DNA of 64,000 bases from Ctenosaura bakeri (lineage: Eukaryota > Chordata > Lepidosauria > Squamata > Iguanidae). The notes beneath the pieces were generated by a model, which was given only the letters and a program-made list of their open reading frames with translations, was not told the DNA's origin and did not search any database. The stretch is from contig CAOLHI010000643.1 of assembly GCA_948474755.1 (NCBI GenBank), positions 186,001 to 250,000 on the forward strand, read 5' to 3'. The position numbers and the translations under genes are program-made. Positions 37,247-49,236 of this stretch are shown in pieces (position 1 is the first letter of the stretch; each line of letters starts with the position of its first letter).

Positions 37247-37410
37247 GGTCATTGCAGCACTAGCCTATTATAGCGCTATTATTCTACTTTCAACATCCTA
37301 TGGAATCCTAAAGTTTGAAGCTGGCCCCTCCCTAAACTGCAAACCCCAGGATTCCATAGGATGTTGAAAGTAGAAGAATAGCACTATAATAGGCTAGTGC
37401 TGAAATGGCC
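37247..37410. mobile_element. Palindromic MITE, TAA duplication
   Basis: Two arms of about 75 bases are inverted copies (TTCAACATCCTATGGAATCC left, GGATTCCATAGGATGTTGAA right) around a short spacer. Ends read GGTCATTGCAGCAC and GTGCTGAAATGGCC, flanked by TAA on both sides. Member of the set at 47606, 51556 and 61673. Confidence 0.75.
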
Positions 37411-37621
37411 TAAGTGTTGCTGCAAGCTAAATTTAAGTGGATAGATATAGAAGAACAAAGGGCTTTCTTTGTCTGAACAATGGCCTTGCCAAACAGGTTA
37501 AAAAGAATCAGTTCTTTTTTAATCTGTTGATTTGTATTTTGGTTTTTAAATTTCCTTTATTTTAGGGTGTTTTACACATTGTCAGCTTTTCTGCTTCTTT
37601 GATAGATTGTTTTTTATATAT

Positions 37622-37686
37622 AAAAGATCCACAATGGATTACAAACAATAATATATTACTGTTTGTAATCCACTGTGGATCTTATT
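37622..37686. repeat. Isolated 23-bp-arm inverted repeat
   Basis: AGATCCACAATGGATTACAA(ACA) and its inverted copy on the right, with one mismatch, enclose 12 bases (ATAATATATTAC). It would fold into a stable hairpin. It matches no MITE ends seen elsewhere in the window. Confidence 0.8.
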
Positions 37687-38422
37687 TTAACCAATAAGTA
37701 GCCCATAAATCTTTAAAATTAATTAAATGGCCTGTTTGATGATGGGTCAGTGTTTCGTTTTGTTTTTTCCCCATACAGCGCAAGGACACTGTGATGGCTT
37801 TAACTGTAAAGTTTTAACTGGAGACTTTCTGTAGCTCAAGGTCAGATTAGATTTTATGGGGAATGCATATTGCTTGTGGTAAACTCTTTTTCCCATTTTA
37901 CCACAAAATTTCTTCAGATCCTTTCCTACTTTTTTCACCTTCTTGGCTTTCAGGATCTACCATAAAAACAAAGTTAGTGTCTTCTTTTAGTAGTATTAAT
38001 ATTAATGGTTCGCTCTAATAATTTTTGTTTACTATAGTAAATTTTATTTTGCTTCTTGTATTTTTGTTCTTAGAAACAAAACAAAAGAAAACAAAAACCA
38101 TAACAAACCTGTTTTTCCCTGAGCTGTATGCCATTAAAATAACTCAGAAGTTTTTGAGTGAAGTACAAAGAAAATGTTTAATTAACAGTTGTACAATTGG
38201 ACCAACCCAGGGGCTAGTGCTCCAATACTAAGGCGGCCCTGAACATGTTTTCCGTTTGAAATTTACACATTTATTGTCTTTTCAAAAATACGCATTAACA
38301 TTTCTCATTGGTTAAAACCCACACTGATGCACTAGTTACAAGTTAATCTCTCAGGAACTGCATGACTTGTTTATTTTTGCCCTGAAAAGTTATATTTTAT
38401 CTGTACTAAAGGTTTGCTTTTA
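37687..38422. other. Intronic DNA, nothing recognised
   Basis: No feature identified. Confidence 0.5.
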
Positions 38423-38806
38423 CAGTCAGCCCTCCTCATTTGCTGGTTTCATTTTTGTGGATTTGATTATTCACAGATTATTTGCTGTCATCTCTCTTAC
38501 CTTTCTATGTCTTTTTAATAGGGACTGCAAGCCTTGTGAGACTAAGAAGCTACAAACAGGGCTTGTAAGTCCCTCTTAAAAATGGTGTGGGGCAGCAGTG
38601 GAGGTGGCAGTAAGACCCACCAGCCACCAATTTCTGCCTTGTGAAGGAACCCTAATGCCTCAAAGGCATCCACAGTGGGTGGAATATCATGATCATACTT
38701 TTGTGTGTTTTAAGTATGACTTGGGAGGGCCTAGAGCTATTCATGTTTTTCCCCACTTTCTCAGGGATCCTGTGCTCCTAATCCTAGCAAATGTGTAGGG
38801 GTGACT
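38423..38806 (-). mobile_element. TA-type MITE (CAGTxxxCCCTC family), reverse orientation
   Basis: On the plus strand it starts CAGTCAGCCCTCCTCATTTG and ends AATGTGTAGGGGTGACTG, with TA on both sides. Internal order is the reverse of 21983-22364, 36434-36830 and 54453-54838. Confidence 0.83.
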
Positions 38807-39511
38807 GTAATTCTAAGATTGCCAAAGATCAACTCTACCTTACTCTTATCTTTTAGCCCTAGCTGGTTCTCTTAACTTGTTTTTCCTCCAAGCATCTTCT
38901 TATCTCCTTCTTTCAGTCTCCTAGTAGTTACATATTCACTTGTTACACATTCTGTTCGTCACATATTCACTTTTCCATCTGCTGATTTTCCAAAAATTTT
39001 CAAACACAAAAAAACTTCTCTTTCCATATGTTACATCATCAAGAGTACAGCAACAACAAGAAAAAAATATGTATCTTCTGAAATGCATGCTTCTGGTTCC
39101 AATGAAAAATCAGAAAATGAAGCATGCTAAAATAGAAGTTGAGCATAGTCACATGCCACAATAAAATGTTTGCTGTAGCATATGACTGTACACTCGAGTG
39201 AGTACTCTCCAAAATACCTGCTAAATGTATTGTCCAGTTTGATCCTCAGTGTTTTAATCACTCAGTCTGCCATAGCCAATGAGTGATTTGGTTTGTTTTA
39301 TTTGTACAAAATGACAACAATGCAATTTACTGTTCTATCATGCTGTACTACAGTACTTTATTATGTTCCTTATTATGATTCCCTTTTATTTCCAAACTGA
39401 AGAAATGGCTACGGTGATAGAAGAGTTGCTAGTATGAAAGTGGCTGCCAGCATTTATAGTGAAGGAGTATGAAGTGGTGAAAGTTATGTCTGAGACTTTG
39501 GAGATATAATC

Positions 39512-39558
<47 letters not shown>

Positions 39559-39811
39559 TTTTTCTTGCTTGCTTCTTCTCTGTCTTTTGGAAAAGTATAT
39601 TCTGCTAAGAGTATTCTGATGAATGTAGAATACTTTTCATCACAACACTTTTTTATTAGTTCATGCTTGCTATTTAATCCAATTTTTCTTCAGGAATGTC
39701 TGTTTTATGCTGCAGAGAAATGTACTAAAATAATATAACTCGTAATAAGCATGACTACCTAATTTTTAATCCTCTTCATTAGTGAAACTTCTTACAGACT
39801 ATAATTTTGAA
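38807..39811. other. Intronic DNA with a (TTTC)n tract
   Basis: A (TTTC)n microsatellite of about 11-12 units lies at 39512-39559. Otherwise nothing recognised. Confidence 0.55.
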
Positions 39812-40242
39812 TCATATTGAGTCCCCATGGGCCTTCATACATTTGCCAATGAAAATTACCAGTTGAATGGCTGGGAAAATGACTGCTACATATAATAGTA
39901 GTAGTAGTAGTAGTAGTAGTAATGGTAATGAGTAGTAGTAAAGTTTTGAAATTATGTATTCATATATAAAATAGATAGAATGTAAAAACTCCTGTTGATC
40001 AAAGTGAACATCATTTCAGTTTTGCTTTTCCCTTCCCAACATTTGATTTGTAATAGATTGCAATCTAATTTCCACTAATATTTACAAGCACAAACCTGTG
40101 ACATGTTAACTTCACATGTTGGGAACTATATCCTGAAGTTGATTAATTTTGTGTGAGGAAAGCTAGTTTGTCCATCATATTGATTCCCATGGGTCTTCAT
40201 ATTGAGTCCCAATGGGCCTTCATACATTTGCCAATGAAAATT
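39812..40242 (+). repeat. 46-bp direct repeat pair, 385 bases apart
   Basis: 39812-39857 and 40197-40242 share TCATATTGAGTCCC and GGGCCTTCATACATTTGCCA and on through AATGAAAATT, with one mismatch. A third partial unit lies at about 40175-40200 (CATATTGATTCCCATGGGTC). A (TAG)n microsatellite is at 39895-39920 between the copies. Confidence 0.9.
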
Positions 40243-43200
40243 GATTCAGACATCTTATGTGCATGATCCCTGGACACACAGGCTGGAAGTTAAGCAGCTA
40301 TGATGGTATCAGACCATTTGTGCCACTGTAACTTCTGTCCTATTTTACTGTGACTGAAACACTCAATTAGGAGTCATTGATTAGAAATAATGAAAGTACA
40401 GTGATGTGAGACTAGTATTTTATCTGTCCATTTTATTGTGACTTTCCCCTCCACCTAGTCTCCTTCTCTAGTGGAACCTTCACTGGTTTGGTAATGGGAT
40501 AGTACAGTATTAGTAGTCTTTTTTATATATATTGTATACACAGAGATGGTTTCCAGTGAAGGGATGGAAATAATATTCGTAATTATTTTTTTCTTGGGCA
40601 AAATTCAGGTTTTCTGACAAGTGGGGGACTCTGTCAGGAAGAAGAATAGACCAGAACTTTTCACCATTTTTATTTAGTATTCAAACAACCCAAAATATTG
40701 CAGAGAAAATATTATGAATAGAAAAAGATGGAGCTTTTGCATATGCACACGCAGACACACACACGTTTTATGTGCAAAAAATGGGTTTCATGGACGGAAA
40801 ACATTGTTTCCTTCTCAGGAAACCCATCTTCTATTCAGGAAAGAAAATTTTTGAGAGGGAGGGAGGTTGTACAAAACTCTCAGACCAATGCTTCCAAAAC
40901 ACTTTGAAATGATTGAATATAGATGGACTACTTCAAATCATCCATTTTCTGTTGCAGTGGGAAGAAACTACCATAATTATTTGTCTTCAAATATAAGAAT
41001 GAAATAGTCAAGGACCTACATCCCTGTGCCAGGGTCATGTGGTCTGTAGTGCCAGGGTCTTGTGATTCTACAGACCAAGCTTCCAAAGGGCCTCAGCTAT
41101 ATTCATTGGTTTCTAAATTTATTCAGCTTTTAGTACAAGCTAAAAACGCTAGTCCTATGGTGTTTTAAAATATGGGGAGAAAAGTGTTGATTTTTTCTCT
41201 CCATTTTTATGCATTGTTGTCCCAAAACATGCGTGACTCAGGGGGTCCACACGTGATGCCAGTACCTCTTTTCAAAGATGGGGAAATATTAGCTCAAAGT
41301 CAGGAGAGCTACAAGAAGAGGACAACCTAGCCAGATCCTTGACACCAGTGTTTACATGGTCTTTGCAGGGAAGAACCAACCAGAGATTTGAAAGGTAAAC
41401 TAAAATGTGCTTTATTTAGGGAATTAGGTGAATGATGTAGTTTGCCGAGTGGAGTGAAGTGGAATGGACAAAGTATGGCCTGCTGGCCAGTAGTGTCTCC
41501 AAGAACCCATGAGGTGGTCATTTTTCCCATTTTTTTTTCTCCAGAATTCCCCAAAATGACCTCTGGGGAATGTGGAGGGCATTTCCCCCTAGTTTACAGA
41601 CCACCTGTTATCCAAGAGTAAAAATATTTTTGTTGCTATTTTCCCAAAACAAACAAACAAACAAACAAAATGTTCTCTTAGGGGTAAGCAGTGTCTCCCT
41701 CCCAAATCATGAGAATGTCCCATGTCCTGTAGAGGGTTCTTGTGGGCAAAACATTTATGCAGGAGCGGGATAAATGGGGAGTGTGTCTACCACATTCTCC
41801 TGGTGGGGTAAAGTATCCTCCTAGCATTCCACAGTTGCCCACCCCTGGTTTACAAGAAGGTTTTAAGAAAGTCAAGGTTTAGTTATGACTGCTAAGTCTA
41901 GTAGAAACTCATTACAATACTGTAGTGTAGTTTCAAAGCTAGATATCTAAGACCTTGTACAGAATGCCATATGGTTTTGAATTCAATAACTCCGGTAGAT
42001 GATAGTACAGTTGGCCAGTTCTATGGACAACAATTGAGAAGCAAAAAGTACAGGACCAAGGATGATGACATTTAACCCAAACCAGGGTTATCCTCTGGAT
42101 CAGACCTATTATATGCTGTGTTGTTACTTCTAAACAACAACAAAAAAGTTCTTGCTATTAATCTTTAAAGAAAATATCTATAATCTTCATTTCTTTAACT
42201 TTTAGGTCAACTTCTGACTAATTTATTACTTTTAGAATAGTTCACTTGATTCTGCAGTAGGGCCTCTATAGGATAATTCTTGTTAAGTATTGACTGCCTA
42301 CACTCAGGTACATGCTTTCTAGAGAAGCTGATTCTGGGCTTCCAAATTAAGATCAGTAAGTAGGAATGAGTATTCTGTACCTGTGAAATACAGCTAAGTA
42401 CTTGTATAAGTAACATATGTAAAACTGATCTCATATTAAAATAAAAATGAATGAGTTACTACACATTGGTATGTTAAATTATATGGAGGGTATAATTTGG
42501 TCCCCCCATGATGATTCTGAGTGAGAATAGACACAGGCCACATTCCTTATCATAAACTAATCACAACAAGGATTTTCCTTTTAAAAAAAAATCAAAAGTT
42601 TTGATATCACACAGACTTGACTCCAAGCATTTTTAGATTATACTAGGGGTAGCTAACTGAACCAGAACTGGGACCAGTTTTCAGATTGAACAGCTCTTCA
42701 AAAGTGTGTGTAGATAGATAGACAGACAGAGAGAGATACAGAGAATTGTTTTTGTTAAAAACAAAAACAAAAAGAGATAGATAAAATAATTAAATAAAGT
42801 TAAAATTTAAAAAGTTCAATAAATAAAAAAGTTAGAATTTATTTACTTCCTCAAGTAAATCACGCAAATATCTAATCACTCAAGACTTTTTTTATTTTGA
42901 ACTTTGTTTACTTTATATCACCAAATATATTTTATTTAATATAATATTATTTTCAAATAAGTTATATTTGATATTATTAAATTAATTTGAAAATATTTTT
43001 ACATTAGACATTCACATTTACTTCATGAAAAGTAGGAGTTTAAATTTCATTTTAGTTATTCCATCACTCATCAATTGAGGAAGACAAGTGGAGCTGCAGA
43101 GTTCGGTTGAACTGACAGTCCCAGAACCATAGAGACAGAAAGATGGCTAGACGGGATGTAGCTACTGATATCTGAGAGAGATAGGAAACCTGTTTCCTTG

Positions 43201-43755
43201 TTAAAGAAAATCTTGCTTGTTAGAGAAAGGCAAAGATTCCACTGGATCAGTGGCTTCTTTGGTTATATTCAGTCAAACTGATAGTTTTCAAAAGTAATTG
43301 ATACTCCTTTAGCCTTCCACTCCAGTGTGATTTTTGACAGCAGACCACCTGCGTATTACATAATTTCTGTTCCCTATCAATATCTGTCACTTCCAGTTTT
43401 GGGAAAAAAAGGGAAAAAAATCCCAAATAAAACATGCTAATTTGTGCCATGCTCAGAGAGTGTTTGCCCTACTTGGGCACCACAATTGGAACACTGGAGA
43501 ACTGAAGGTGACCTACAGATCGGACTGTCCTCACGCCAGTATGACTAAATAATAGTGGTTTTTAAAAACAAAACAAAACAACAACATAGCTCTCAAAGAA
43601 TACATGTGTTTAGTCAAGAACAAAGAACATTTATTTCCCCCTACTGAAGGGTGCATATTGTAAAGTTTGATACAACATAACCATAGCAACTGCTTGGTTT
43701 GCTCTGGAGCATGCTTGAGTGCATTGTTAAGGCATCACCCACTCAATGTTAATTA
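40243..43755. other. Intronic DNA with a TTTC-GTGCA-rich patch
   Basis: 40735-40865 has TTTTATGTGCAAAAAATGGG and AAAACATTGTTTCC-type words, similar to 9405-9715. A GATA/GACA tract is at 42713-42730 and very AT-rich DNA at 42780-42990. Short frames at 41327-41875 have no recognised homology. Confidence 0.5.
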
Positions 43756-44657
43756 CAGTTGGCCCTCCCCATTCAGGCCATTTCCACATGGAGGTTTTAA
43801 CACGGGGCAGAGCATCCTCCAGGGAGGACATCTGCACCTGAGAGCGGACTGGGTCGGACCTACTTAACATAGACCCGCAAGTGATCCCCAAGTGGTCATC
43901 CAGCATGCTTTTGAAAGACCGCTAAAAACAGGTCTTTCAAAAGCATGGAGCGCGCCACTGCGAGCCTGATCCCTTATGTAGATTCGCAGGCTCGCATTGG
44001 TGTGAGCCTGCAACCTGCTGGCGGCGGGCTTTAGGCTGGCGAGCTTCAGCAGTTGTTCGAGACCCTCGACCAACTGGAAGCCACCATTTTCATCCCCGGA
44101 GCAGTGCGGTGTGGTGGCCACACACTGCTCCAGAGAAGTGTGGACCAGACCAGGGAGCCTAAAAGTTGGGTGAGTAGCGTCACAGGGCGATTCCTTCGCC
44201 CCATGCGGATATGACCTCACTAGATTAAGGGGTTCAAGACTTGCTAGAAAAATCACAAATATCAAAATGCGTGTGTGTGTGTGTTTGAAGGAAGGGGGCT
44301 GACACATGGTGGGGAGAATGGGTGCACAGGGTCCAACTGAGTCAAGAAAAGGAGAGGGAACGAGGAGTTAGCATCATGGCCCTATACTTTCTTCCTCCTG
44401 CCCATCTATTTTGTTGGGTGGGTTGGGGCATTGGAAGAGAGTGTGTGGTGCTGAGAAATTGGACTATGACACTTCCTTAGCTAGCCAGGCAGTGACTGGT
44501 GAAGGAGAAGGAGGACCAGATGTGGGTTTTTAAAGTGCTGGGTGGCCTGAGTCACAGAGAGGGCGGGTTCTCCTGGAAAAGAAATGCCTGAGGTGAGGGG
44601 AGGGGAAATCAAAGCAAATCTGTTAAAGTCAAAATTATAAATGTGGAGTGCTGACTG
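43756..44657 (-). mobile_element. TA-type MITE (CAGTTGGCC family) split by another MITE
   Basis: The outer ends are CAGTTGGCCCTCCCCATTC (after TA) and AATGTGGAGTGCTGACTG (before TA), matching the family at 20343-20809; internal similarity at 44440-44640 is in reverse orientation. A GC-rich element occupies 43776-44216, so the outer MITE is the older one. Confidence 0.75.
43776..44216. mobile_element. GC-rich nested MITE, TCA duplication (441 bp)
   Basis: Starts GGCCATTTCCACATGG, ends CCATGCGGATATGACC (inverted, with mismatches) and is flanked by TCA on both sides. It contains a perfect 17-bp hairpin (CATGCTTTTGAAAGACC at about 43905) and is CpG-rich compared with the surroundings. PIF/Harbinger-like by its ends and 3-bp duplication. 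No transposase. Confidence 0.75.
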
Positions 44658-45785
44658 TAAATTAAATGTCACTTGATTTTGAAGAAGGAGGTTAAGCATG
44701 TGTGCTCCTCCATTACTGAAATACATTATGGTTTATAGTGCTTACAGTTGATTTTATTGGTTTTGTTCACTGTATTTCCATAAGCATGTAAAATCAGATT
44801 ATTATAACATCACCCAGTATTCTCTAGATTGTTGCACTCATTTTTAGTTTAGTATTAAACTTTTGCATCACTCTTCTCACACTAGAAACATCTTTAATAT
44901 CCCATGGGCTGAATGAACTTTGTATGACTTCTAGTTCAGACCCCTTGGGGATAAATTTATTTTACTTGATAGAAAGAATCAAACTAATAGTGAATGTTGT
45001 ATAATGCAGAATTTGGAACACTGCCTTTGTGTGGTATAGGGAAAAAAAAGCAGTAAACGGGTTAGAATCTCTGTGAAGAATTAGTTATCTTGATTTCAGT
45101 TTATGTTTGGAAATCTAATTCCAAATGTGCACAATTTATAAGAATGCCAATTAATGCCGTACACTAAATATACACAGTTAATGATAGCAGAACAGTTGGG
45201 AAAGTTTTCCCACTCTTAATTACTTATGAAACTTAATGTTGAGCAATTAGAATGCAACAAGCCTGCCTTATTAACTGAGATCTCTTGAGAATGTAGTTTG
45301 CCAGATATATGAAACAAACAAACAAACAAAAAACTTTAACCACCTCTATAAAGTTTTGCTTGTTGAACACTAGCAGATTTAAGCTACAGAACATAGGGAC
45401 GTTTACACAATGCAGAGTATCAAAAGCTCCTGCTGTATAAACATGTAAAAGGTTAACAATGGTTCTCATTGGCTGAGATAACATTTTTTTTTTCATATAA
45501 TACAGTCCTCCTCCTGGGTAGTGAAGCACAACTGTGGTTAGGAGACACCTTTTCTTGCCTCTAGGAAAGAGGAGGGGTTATGGGAAAATTATTGTACTGG
45601 TGCAGTGTAAGAGACACAGAGAAAGAAAGGCAGAGCTATATAGCTTATAAACTTGAAATTCTCTTCTCTTCTGAATGGCTTAGCTCACCCACTGTACAAC
45701 CAATCTAGGCAATTGATGGTTGGTCTTGGGGCTGAGTAGGGTTTTTTTCCCTCCCTTTCCAGGAGGTTTTTTGCCTACTCTGCAT
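44658..45785. other. Intronic DNA, nothing recognised
   Basis: No feature identified. Confidence 0.5.
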
Positions 45786-45970
45786 GTAGGGTTGCCAGAG
45801 GAAAAACTAGAGGGAGCTCCTGTACTTTTAATGGTTGTGTAGAAGAGGGACATTCAGCAGGCATTATTTGTCATACAACCATATAATAAGCAACATCTGT
45901 TGAAATTAGCTCTTCTACAGAGTCACTGAACGTGCAGGTCCCTCTTCAGTTTTCAGTCGGGCAACCCTAC
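45786..45970. mobile_element. Short TIR element with GTAGGGTTGCC ends
   Basis: Left GTAGGGTTGCCAGAGGAAAA; right TTTTCAGTCGGGCAACCCTAC, inverted with a few mismatches over about 30 bases. The ends are those of a non-autonomous DNA transposon; no clear target duplication was seen and the superfamily is not assigned. Confidence 0.6.
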
Positions 45971-47605
45971 CCTACAGAGGGATAATCACCTCTGTGTATG
46001 GCAGTATAAATGGGCAGTAATTGGCGGAGGCAAGCTGAGCAGGCAGTGATGGTGAGCACCTCTAGGTGACTATCTTGTCAAGGGGACATCTTCAGACTTG
46101 TTCCTATGGGTCATGAATGAGAAAAGAGAATAGACTTGAGGCCAGCCTGGGACACATTTTCCCTTTATGAAATGGGATATGGGAAGGGAGCTTCTCTAAG
46201 AAAGAGAATGTCCATAGATGTCCAGCCAAAATGGTGACTTATAATCAAAGTTTGAGTGTTTTGCCCAGTTGTTACTAAGGAGGAAGTGAGGTTGGGAAGC
46301 CAGCCACAGCCAGAACCCTCTTTAGATTCCCCCTTCCTCATAAATCTTTAAGTTTAAAGCTAGAAAGTTAAATCATTAATGAAGTGGCCATTTAGCACCA
46401 ACTTTGTTTTCTGATCTTGTTACCGGTATTTCCTTGTTGGCAAACAATGATGTCTATGCCTTCCTATAGATGTATATAGATTATAATACCCATGGGATTG
46501 ATCTTCTACTGACTTTTCCTCTGGATAAACTTTCTTTAGCTATTTTAAATTTACCTTCAAAATTGAATGTTTCAGTTATAGAGCTGCATGTTCTGTGCCA
46601 GATTTTTTTTTTAAAAAAAGATTTAGGTCCAAATCCAATTATTAATCCAGACTAGTGCCTATTTATTGAATCAAGTGCTCAATGGTGTATCAATGTTTGA
46701 GTAAATCTCATGTTTCAATAAATCTATTCTATATACATGTAGCAATTGAATTTCTACTGAAAGTTATCTGAACATTTTATAACTTCTTTAAAGAAGACAC
46801 TTTTATTACAACAGAGAAGAAACACATTGGGACACTTATGGACGTGTTTCATTTAGAGTATCACCACTGCCTTATGTTTACCCACTTTTAACAAGAGAAA
46901 TGTATTCATTGTATCCAGTACCATCACATACCTGTCTGACAATCAAGTTCTATTATCACCAAAGGAATGACAATTCATCTGACACAGGTACACAAAATAT
47001 CTAAAATATTTTAGCAGTCACCTTATAAACAAAATGACCTATGCATGTGTCTATATACACATAGATACATATACCTGCATGTATGTGTGCATGGATTATG
47101 AAAATATATATTACTGCATTGCTACATAATTATTAATGTACACAAATCGATTCAGAAGTGCGGTCCAATGAATTTATTGAACACTAGCATATTTACCTGG
47201 TATTGCCTGGGTTTTTTATTTTCCGCTTAAGAACTCATCAAACTGTCTTCTCCATTTCCTGTAATTTTGTTCCATATTTCCCAATGCAATCTATATTCAG
47301 AGTTATTTACATACACAGTTTGGGTTCCTGCAGGAATACACTGTCCTCCTCCTTACTGCTAGGCATTATCTCCATAGCAACTGGCGTATTCTAACACCTG
47401 TAACTTTTCCCCATACTCCCCAATCCAATCCGTGTTGTCTGGTGACATTGATGAACTGGCTTTTTTTTTTTTCCCTTTCTGTTGAATTTGTGCAATGGCT
47501 TTACATTTTTCTGGAAGCATTTTTTGTTTTGAATTTCAACTTTAAGATTCCTCACATATGGAATCCATACAGTCTACTGTGTGAGGGAGAAGACATTGTA
47601 ACTAT
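45971..47605. other. Intronic DNA, nothing recognised
   Basis: 47160-47400 shares phrases (ATCTCCATAGCAACxGG) with 47980-48000, so an unnamed repeat is probably present. No gene. Confidence 0.45.
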
Positions 47606-47808
47606 AGCCATTTCTTCACTACCCCGTTATAGTGCTACTATTCTACTTTCAACATTCTGTGGAATTCTGGGGTTTGTAGTTCACTGAGGCCAAAGAGCTC
47701 TCTGGATGAGAATTCTTAAATGCTCCTCCTTAAACTAAAAATCCCAGGATTCCATAGGATGTTGAAAATAGAATAATAGCACTATGACAGTGTAGTATGG
47801 AAATGGGC
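47606..47808. mobile_element. Palindromic MITE, TAT duplication
   Basis: Arms carry TTCAACATTCTGTGGAATTC on the left and GGATTCCATAGGATGTTGAA on the right. The ends AGCCATTTCTTCACTA and TAGTATGGAAATGGGC are flanked by TAT on both sides. More diverged arms than 61673-61851. Confidence 0.7.
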
Positions 47809-47854
47809 TATGTTGTGTATGTCACTTTAATTTTTCTCACATATGATTGATTTG

Positions 47855-47940
47855 AGGGTGTTCCTGCATGGCAGGGGGTTGGACTGGATGGCCTGTGTGG
47901 TCTCTTCCAACTCTGAATTTCTATGATTCTATGATTCTAT
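47855..47940 (+). repeat. CR1 LINE 3' terminus
   Basis: GGGTGTTCCTGCATGGCAGG, GGTTGGACTGGATGGCCTGT, CTCTTCCAACTCTGAATTTC, then ATTCTATG tandem units. This is the CR1 3' end with its 8-bp terminal repeat. Confidence 0.95.
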
Positions 47941-48244
47941 GCCTCCCAAAAGTTTTCTGGCATCCTTTTTGATGGTAGGCCTCATCTCCATAGCAACCGG
48001 CCTGAGGCCCAATTGCTGTCTGGCTGAGAATTCTATAGGCCCCTCCCTAAATTGCCAACCCCAGGATTCCATGGAATCTTCACAGCCAGCCAATCAAATG
48101 AGGTCTTCTCACTTTACACAGCCAATCATATGCTGACACAGACAGACAAACGTGCAGACAAACTTTTACTTTTATATATTAGATTACTGCTAAGTAGTAG
48201 TAGAAGGCTTTCAGTCTTAATGTCTCTACAGTATGTGTGGGAGG

Positions 48245-48345
48245 AATCATGTGGCTCCAGATGTTGTTGAGCTCCAATTGCCAGCACTCCTATCCAGCAT
48301 AGCCAATGGGGAGTAATACTATGAGCCGTAGTTCTACATCAGAAG
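48245..48345. repeat. Short imperfect palindromic repeat
   Basis: GGCTCCAGATGTTGTTGAGC on the left and a decayed inverted copy on the right (TAGTTCTACATCAGAAGG) around CATAGCCAATGGGGAG. It resembles the common reptile CCAGATGTTGTTGGACTACA element. Confidence 0.55.
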
Positions 48346-48401
48346 GGTCTCATGATTCCTACTCCTGCCATACAAGTACACATTAACATGTGTTGATGTG
48401 C

Positions 48402-48570
48402 AGTAAAAGAGGAAGACCACATTACAGATGGGTTGACTCAATCAAGGAAGTCATGACCCTGAGTCTTCTGGACTTGTGTAAGGTGGTTGAAGACTTAAGA
48501 GGTCTCTCATTGATAGTATCACCATAAGTCAAAGTTGACTTGGTGGCAGTTAACAACAACACAACAAATT
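48402..48570 (+). repeat. BovB LINE 3' terminus
   Basis: GATGGGTTGACTCAATCAAG, TATCACCATAAGTCAAAGTT, GACTTGGTGGCAGTTAACAA and AAC repeats. Same end as the long BovB copy at 6580-6735. Confidence 0.8.
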
Positions 48571-48783
48571 TTGGTGCTGATGCTCTTTTTTTTCTTTTTT
48601 GAGTTAAAATTATCTGATAAATATGAATATAGGATATTTACACAGTGTACATTATGGCTCTCTAGTTTTGGTAATGCCATTTTCCTCCCTTCCCAATCTG
48701 TTTCATGAAAATCAGAAAATATAGGATTGACTGATATATAGGCTCTGTGTTCTACTTAGTACCTGGCACTACTAGGTAACATA

Positions 48784-49153
48784 GGCCCTTTCCACAGCAC
48801 CCACCAATCCCACCATGAGGACAGAAGAAGGACAGGACCACAGTGATGCTTTTGCGTGAAGTCCCTGTGGTCTTGTCCTTCTCCCATCCCTGGGTGGCAC
48901 AATTGTGGATCAATGACCCACGATCATACCACCATCTGTCCTGTGAAAGGGCAGGAAGTGCGATGTGGCATTCTTTGCCCCAGTGCATCTTGAGAAAGTA
49001 CCCAGTTGCACTGCAGAAAGAAATGGCTGGCCATCACACTCTCTTGTGCAGGGTGCTGGTCTTTTGTGCAGGAGAGTGCCACTGTCGCACTCCCTTACTG
49101 GCAGAGCCGCTGCCACCAGACACCACCACAAGAAGGTAAGCTGTGGAAAGGGC
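48784..49153. mobile_element. MITE with GGCCCTTTCCACAGC ends, ATA duplication
   Basis: The left end GGCCCTTTCCACAGC and right end GCTGTGGAAAGGGC are a perfect 14-15-base TIR. Flanks are ATA on the left and ATA one base after the right end. It shares internal words with 33958-34385. The overlapping frames on both strands (48752-49183) are a by-product of its GC-rich sequence. Confidence 0.75.
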
Positions 49154-49236
49154 TATAGAAATACTAATAGCAAAAGTGAATAGTTAGGAACTGAGAGAAA
49201 TGGATATCTCCCAAGACTAATTTATTGATGTGATAA

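Noticed and set aside
40250..40340. 5S rRNA-like words (AAGTTAAGCAG) near 40290
   Set aside because: Only a short stretch matches; no continuous 5S similarity.
48752..49183. Several overlapping frames on both strands
   Set aside because: Explained by the low-stop GC-rich MITE at 48784-49153.
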